Part shown: positions 14,799 through 17,959 of the stretch, piece by piece
Numbering within the stretch: the first letter of the stretch is position 1
Layout of the letters: each line of letters opens with the position of its first letter
Assembly: GCA_900551265.1 (NCBI GenBank)
Contig: URVL01000032.1
Span: 1 to 17,959 of the forward strand
From: an uncultured Eubacteriales bacterium
GTDB lineage: Bacteria; Bacillota; Clostridia; Oscillospirales; QAMX01
Direction: 5' to 3'
DNA length: 17,959 bases
The notes under the pieces: generated by a model
Told to the model about the DNA's origin: nothing
The model's database searches: none
The model's input: only the letters and a program-made list of their open reading frames with translations
Position numbers and translations under genes: made by a program

Positions 14799-15312
14799 AG
14801 GAAGACCCCCGTGTCATCTTGACAAGTCCTGCGCCGCCGGGATGGCGGCGGGAGCAAAGGCCGGCGGCAAATACGCCGGGAAACAGGGCGTGCGGCGCCC
14901 GGGCATACAAAAAGGACAAGCGGACGGCGCGAAAAACGCGTGCCACTTGCCCAAAAATTGCAGCTTCCGTAGACAGACCCGTCGTATCCCCGGCGAACAC
15001 TGCCGGACAGGGACTATCCCGGTATATAAATTTCTGGATGGTTTCTGAGAGTCTTGAAAGCAAAAATCACTCTTACTACTCTTATTGACCGTTTCACAAG
15101 TTGACAAACGCGCCCCGCGCCCGGTTATCAAGTAACCAACTTATAAAATTTGAGCTTTGAACTCAATCAATAAGGCAACAGAAGTTGCCCCCGTCTCTTC
15201 AACGGGTTTTCGGCATTCGACCCGGCCGTCCGTGTAGCCTCGATCCGCGCGCCGCGGATGGTCAAAGAGTTTGCTTCGGGAAGACTCTTGCAGTGCCCTC
15301 CAAAATTATCTT
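14799..15312 (-). promoter_or_regulatory. Long structured 5' leader of the polyamine operon
   Basis: About 500 nt separate the speD promoter from its start codon and carry no convincing gene. Hairpins visible in transcript order: CAAGAGT/ACTCTTTG (15290-15263), ATCCGCG/CGCGGAT (15259-15243), CGGGT/ACCCG (15224-15203), CCCGT/ACGGG (15206-15189), GGCAAC/GTTGCC with loop TTCT (15189-15174), TTGAG/CTCAA (15166-15150), GGTTA/TAACC (15137-15123), a stem around CGCG-TTTTT-CGCG (14949-14917) and CGCCGCC/GGCGGCG (14850-14832). The third and fourth share the same CCCG segment, so only one can form at a time. I recognise no known riboswitch class or T-box. A SAM- or polyamine-responsive role is inference. 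Confidence 0.5.
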
Positions 15313-15313
15313 T

Positions 15314-15342
15314 ACTATACCACGTGCCGCCCGGAATGTCAA
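15314..15342 (-). promoter_or_regulatory. Sigma-A promoter of the polyamine operon
   Basis: On the minus strand a perfect -35 TTGACA (15342-15337) and -10 TATAGT (15319-15314) are separated by exactly 17 bp. This is the best promoter match in the window and points toward speD. Transcription should begin near 15306. Confidence 0.8.
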
Positions 15343-15448
15343 GCGGCGACAGATTTTGCGGTTCTTTAAACAGCCCACTTGCTATAAACCAGCCAATTTT
15401 TGTAGATCATTACAACTTTTGTGGCGTCGTTTCTTGCAAGACTGCCAA

Positions 15449-15477
15449 TTGACAAACGTTGCCAAATGCTACATACT
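15449..15477 (+). promoter_or_regulatory. Promoter of the secreted cysteine peptidase gene
   Basis: TTGACA at 15449-15454 and CATACT at 15472-15477 are separated by 17 bp, in AT-rich DNA, about 90 bp upstream of the peptidase start. The stretch between this and the divergent speD promoter (15343-15448) holds no other feature I can support. Confidence 0.55.
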
Positions 15478-15514
15478 AAAGATACAATATATTAAAAAAA
15501 GAGGGGTGATTCCG

Positions 15515-15568
15515 GTGGTTTGTATCACTTGTACAAAAAACGTTTTTTATGATGGAGATATGTTATGA
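15515..15568 (+). CDS. Possible 17-residue leader peptide
   Basis: A GTG-initiated frame, MVCITCTKNVFYDGDML, follows GAGGGG by about 8 nt and ends in TGA overlapping the ATG of the peptidase gene (ATGA). Position, ribosome site and stop-start overlap fit translational coupling or a leader peptide. It has a CxxC motif. With only 17 codons and no comparison possible, it could be chance. The peptidase has its own GGAG site, so coupling is not required. Confidence 0.3.
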   Translation: MVCITCTKNVFYDGDML

Positions 15569-16647
15569 GAAAAGCAATTGCTCTGATTATGGTTTTCTTA
15601 TGTTTGGCCTGTATTGCCCCGGTCAATGCCGTTGGTTCATCGGAACAGGAAGTCAGAAATGCAATTAATGAAACACTCTCCCTGATTGAGCCGGAAAAAG
15701 CCGCCTATGGCCTTGGCGCCGCCAATTTCGGCAATTTGGCAATCGGTTCCCCTGTAACAGCTTATGAATATAAAAACGGAGGATACAGCAAACTCAATTT
15801 CACACTTTATCCTCTGTTAAATGGCTCCAACCTGATGGCATTTGCCATTGTACAAAAATTTGGGCCTGGGGACGTGACTGCGCAAATTGATGTGGAACTT
15901 TCTCGGGAAATTAATGCGAAAAACCTGATGAACAAGGAAATTGCAATTGTGTATGACGAGGATGCCTGCTACGCAGCAACAGATGATGGATTTGTGTTGC
16001 TGAGAGTGTCCGATATAGAGACCCCTTCCCGTGACAAAATTACCAGTTTGTCTGCAACATCATCCTCTCTTGTAAAAAACAGCTTGTCAAGCAAGTTTAG
16101 CCTCGGATACCATGCGTATTCCTCTGTTCATCAAAATGGAAGCAGAACCATTCAAAGTACCATTCATTTAAATGTACCAATTATTACACAAACACCTGCA
16201 ACTGATCAAATTTGCTGGGCATGTTGTGTGGCAAGTATCGCAAGATACAAAACAAATAATTCTACAATCTCAGAAGTTGATATTGCAAAAAGCGTTCATG
16301 GTTCTTATTATAATATTGGTGCCCCAATAGAGACGGCGGTTGGTAAACTCGGGGAACTCACGGGGTTTATCTATAGCGTCTATGACTATCCGCCCTCTAC
16401 CAACACAATTTATAACATATTAGATGGGGATAATCCAATTTATTCGAGCTGGGTCAATATGACTGAGTCAGGAAGACATGCAACTGTTATTCGAGGAGTT
16501 AGCGATACGCTTCAAGTTATTTCCCTAATGAACCCAACATTTTCAACCTATGTATACGTAAACTGGAGCAGTACTTACAACACATACGCTTATGTTTCTT
16601 CCCTAAGCGCAAATACTTTTGTATTGGATTGTTATGCGTCATTATAA
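15565..16647 (+). CDS. Secreted papain-like cysteine peptidase (C39/C70-like)
   Basis: A 360-residue exported protein. Residues 1-22 form a signal peptide (MRKAIALIMVFLCLACIAP). Residues 25-200 are a Ser/Asn-rich region, likely a prodomain, that I do not recognise. Residues 203-360 look like a papain-like domain: VPIITQT, then CWACC with nucleophile C217 and a Gln at 209 or 215 for the oxyanion hole, catalytic histidine H305 in GRHATVIRG, and N323 in SLMNP. This arrangement resembles AvrRpt2-type (C70) and C39-like bacterial peptidases. The substrate is unknown. GGAG lies 7 nt before the ATG. Codon use is markedly AT-richer than all neighbours, suggesting transfer. Its 3' end overlaps the next gene by 14 bp. 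Confidence 0.8.
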   Translation: MRKAIALIMVFLCLACIAPVNAVGSSEQEVRNAINETLSLIEPEKAAYGLGAANFGNLAIGSPVTAYEYKNGGYSKLNFTLYPLLNGSNLMAFAIVQKFGPGDVTAQIDVELSREINAKNLMNKEIAIVYDEDACYAATDDGFVLLRVSDIETPSRDKITSLSATSSSLVKNSLSSKFSLGYHAYSSVHQNGSRTIQSTIHLNVPIITQTPATDQICWACCVASIARYKTNNSTISEVDIAKSVHGSYYNIGAPIETAVGKLGELTGFIYSVYDYPPSTNTIYNILDGDNPIYSSWVNMTESGRHATVIRGVSDTLQVISLMNPTFSTYVYVNWSSTYNTYAYVSSLSANTFVLDCYASL

Positions 16648-17107
16648 ATTTTTGATCGTATCTTTGTTGCTATGCCTGCTCTTTTTCTCCGCCTGTTCCC
16701 CGGCAGTCCCGTTTTCCGAGATCTGTACGGTTGGACTGGAAGATGTGGAGCGGATTACCGTAATCTATTCTCCGGTTGAATTTCCAAAGGAACGGATATT
16801 TTTGGAGGAAACGGAGGACGTAGCGCCGGCGCTTGCCTGGTTACAGGAAATGAAACTTGGCAAACCGAAACCGCGGCGCGATGACGAGTCCTGGGACGGC
16901 GCCGCTTCCTACACCTTTACGCTGGTTTCGGACGGCGCAGAGTTCTCGTTTACCTGCGTGGCGCCGGACTGGATCGTCATTGGAAAGCAGTGGTATCCGT
17001 GCAGCGAGGACGATTATCAGATAGCAAGACAGATCGAGGAAGGGAACCCGCAGATTCCCCGGGAAGTCTACCATTGGCGGACGGATACCTGGGAGCCGGC
17101 GGAATAA
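16634..17107 (+). CDS. Small hypothetical lipoprotein
   Basis: A 157-residue protein with a basic start, a hydrophobic run (FLIVSLLLCLLFF) and the lipobox FSAC with C21, so it should be anchored on the outer face of the membrane. The ATG at 16634 is preferred over the in-frame TTG at 16619 because it begins exactly at the signal peptide; it overlaps the peptidase gene end, suggesting coupling. The mature part has ICTVGLEDVERITVIYSPV and FLEETEDVAPALAWLQEM, similar in pattern to the next protein. I recognise no domain. Base composition returns to GC-rich here, unlike the peptidase. It may serve as partner or immunity-like protein to the peptidase, but nothing in the sequence proves this. Confidence 0.7.
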   Translation: MRHYKFLIVSLLLCLLFFSACSPAVPFSEICTVGLEDVERITVIYSPVEFPKERIFLEETEDVAPALAWLQEMKLGKPKPRRDDESWDGAASYTFTLVSDGAEFSFTCVAPDWIVIGKQWYPCSEDDYQIARQIEEGNPQIPREVYHWRTDTWEPAE

Positions 17108-17137
17108 CGCCGCGCAATGGGACAAAAGGAGGCCGCC

Positions 17138-17578
17138 ATGCGTTACCGCTACTATGAACGTTGGAAGGTCATACTGCTCGTGTGCTTAAGCTGCGCGGCA
17201 GTCGCGGCGATTTCCTTTGCCGTCTGGCTCTATTCCTGCCGGTTTTCCATCCCGGCGGAGGAAATGGAACGTGTCGCGATTTTTGAAATCAGTTTCCATG
17301 CGCAAAAGGCCCGGGAGTTGACGGACCCGGAAGACGTCGCGGCGCTCTGCGAATCCGTGAATGCCCTGCGCCTCCGGCGGGTTCTGCGTCCGGAGGCATA
17401 CTTTGTAAACGGCGGGACAAGTTATCTGCTCCTCTTCCATCAAAAGGACGGCGGCGCGCGATATCTCCGCACGGACGATTCCCATCTCATCACCGCGTTT
17501 GAAAGTTGGCCGGGCGGCATGAACCCTTATTTTTACGCCGAAGCCGGGCAGGACATTACAAAGCAGTTTTTTGAATAG
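17138..17578 (+). CDS. Small single-pass membrane protein, similar to the preceding lipoprotein
   Basis: A 146-residue protein with one N-terminal membrane helix (about residues 11-33, VILLVCLSCAAVAAISFAVW) and an outside domain. The ATG at 17138 has a strong AAAGGAGG 5 nt upstream, which decides it over the earlier in-frame ATG at 17117. EEMERVAIFEISFH followed by TDPEDVAALCESVNALRL parallels EDVERITVIYSPV and TEDVAPALAWLQEMKL in the gene before, at the same distance from the membrane anchor, so the two look like diverged paralogs. No domain recognised. It lies 30 bp after that gene, likely in the same transcript. After the TAG the same frame stays open for 26 more codons. Confidence 0.7.
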   Translation: MRYRYYERWKVILLVCLSCAAVAAISFAVWLYSCRFSIPAEEMERVAIFEISFHAQKARELTDPEDVAALCESVNALRLRRVLRPEAYFVNGGTSYLLLFHQKDGGARYLRTDDSHLITAFESWPGGMNPYFYAEAGQDITKQFFE

Positions 17579-17707
17579 GCGCAGCCTATCCCGGCGTCGC
17601 GTATGGAGGCATACTTCGAGGCCGGAATTGTGCATCCGGAAGGCTTTACAGAGGAATAGCCTAATGCAACTTTTCTACTCTTCCCGTCAGCACTATCCGG
17701 GGAGATT

Positions 17708-17873
17708 CCAAAGAGGGGGCTCCCTCTTTGGCCGTTTCAAGGGGTCCGGGGGAAATCGAAATCCCCCGGCCGCCTTTTTCTTGGGAGGGCGGGAACCGTT
17801 TCTTTTTGGCGGGTCAAAAAGAAATGGTTCCCGAAAAACCCGCTTTCTTTTTCCGCTGCCGTGGAAAAAGAAA
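17708..17873. repeat. Composite intergenic element of four consecutive hairpins
   Basis: Four inverted repeats follow one another: 17708-17731 (ccaaagaggg / ccctctttgg), 17746-17769 (ccggggg / cccccgg), 17791-17832 (18-bp arms beginning gggaaccgtttctttttg, one G-U pair) and 17844-17873 (tttctttttcc / ggaaaaagaaa). The third contains the 43-bp unit shared with the end of speB. The block fills the gap after the membrane-protein gene. It has the look of a multi-copy palindromic intergenic element and could also terminate transcription. Open frames through it are by-products of the repeats. Confidence 0.7.
17796..17838. repeat. Dispersed hairpin repeat, copy B
   Basis: Same 43-bp unit and same orientation on the plus strand as copy A at 10745-10787, differing at a few positions (loop base and arm-2 transition, and two bases before the terminal GAAAAA). 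Here it is the core of the third hairpin of the composite element. Confidence 0.75.
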
Positions 17874-17934
17874 ACCCCAAAACCAAAGGCTTAATAGTGA
17901 TAAGGTACTATTTAGCTTTGCGAGGGGCAGAGAA

Positions 17935-17959
17935 CGGTGTGACCGCAATGGTCACGCCG
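17935..17959. other. Hairpin at the window's right edge
   Basis: cggtgtgacc and ggtcacgccg pair across a 5-nt loop (10 bp, one G-U). It is cut off from its context by the window end, so it could be part of a terminator, an RNA gene or an operator. The stretch 17874-17934 shows nothing else I can support. Confidence 0.35.

Noticed and set aside
14767..15063. 98-codon minus-strand frame in the speD leader
   Set aside because: No ribosome site, no recognisable motif, and it overlaps the speD start out of frame; the DNA is better explained as structured leader.
15100..15310. 6S RNA, T-box or tRNA-like element in the speD leader
   Set aside because: A GGGTCGAATGCC stretch recalls a tRNA T-loop, but no acceptor or anticodon stem pairs around it. 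There is no T-box core sequence, and the ends do not pair into the long rod expected of 6S RNA.
15185..15568. 127-codon plus-strand frame upstream of the peptidase
   Set aside because: It crosses the speD promoter and leader in the wrong direction and starts without a ribosome site. Only its last 17 codons, with their own start and ribosome site, are considered.
17571..17894. 107-codon plus-strand frame at the right end
   Set aside because: Most of it lies in the four-hairpin repeat block, and its translation is low-complexity and basic. It is a by-product of the repeats.
1..17959. CRISPR array, transposase, integrase or phage genes
   Set aside because: No regularly spaced repeats and no such protein motifs were found on either strand; the repeats present are palindromic intergenic units and one short tandem duplication.

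Overview
The window looks like chromosomal DNA of a moderately GC-rich anaerobic Firmicute, probably a gut clostridium of the Ruminococcaceae/Oscillospiraceae type. The grounds are strong AGGAGG-type ribosome sites, sigma-A promoters, a DUF4867-like protein next to galM, a B. subtilis-type arginine decarboxylase, and polyamine genes in the mixed style of these bacteria. This placement is inference from gene content; no rRNA or tRNA gene is present to confirm it.

Left part (1-3120). On the minus strand are a lipoprotein cut by the window edge, an ORF that joins the start of a MATE efflux pump to the C-terminal part of an extracellular solute-binding protein, and a DUF4867-like protein. Divergent from these is galM (aldose 1-epimerase), which ends in a perfect palindromic terminator. 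Middle-left (3150-7470). Here lie a Pr6Pr-like membrane protein (minus), a compact zinc operon zur-znuC-znuB (minus), and a HAD phosphatase followed out of frame by a uridine-kinase-like P-loop kinase (plus). The last two look like one gene split by a one-base frameshift.

Centre (7472-15342, minus strand). This is a polyamine biosynthesis operon read in the order speD, speA, speE, speB, carboxynorspermidine synthase, nspC, SAM-methyltransferase. It holds two complete routes to spermidine. One runs arginine to agmatine to putrescine and then aminopropyl transfer from decarboxylated SAM. The other is the carboxyspermidine route using aspartate semialdehyde. A near-consensus sigma-A promoter lies about 0.5 kb upstream of speD, leaving a long hairpin-rich leader with mutually exclusive helices.

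Right part (15449-17959, plus strand). A secreted papain-like cysteine peptidase, visibly AT-richer than everything around it, has its own promoter and a possible 17-residue leader peptide. It overlaps a small lipoprotein gene, and a small single-pass membrane protein gene resembling that lipoprotein follows. The window ends in an intergenic block of four consecutive hairpins. One of these recurs, well conserved, at the 3' end of speB, where it supplies the last codons of that gene.

No CRISPR array, transposase, integrase, phage gene, tRNA or rRNA was seen.
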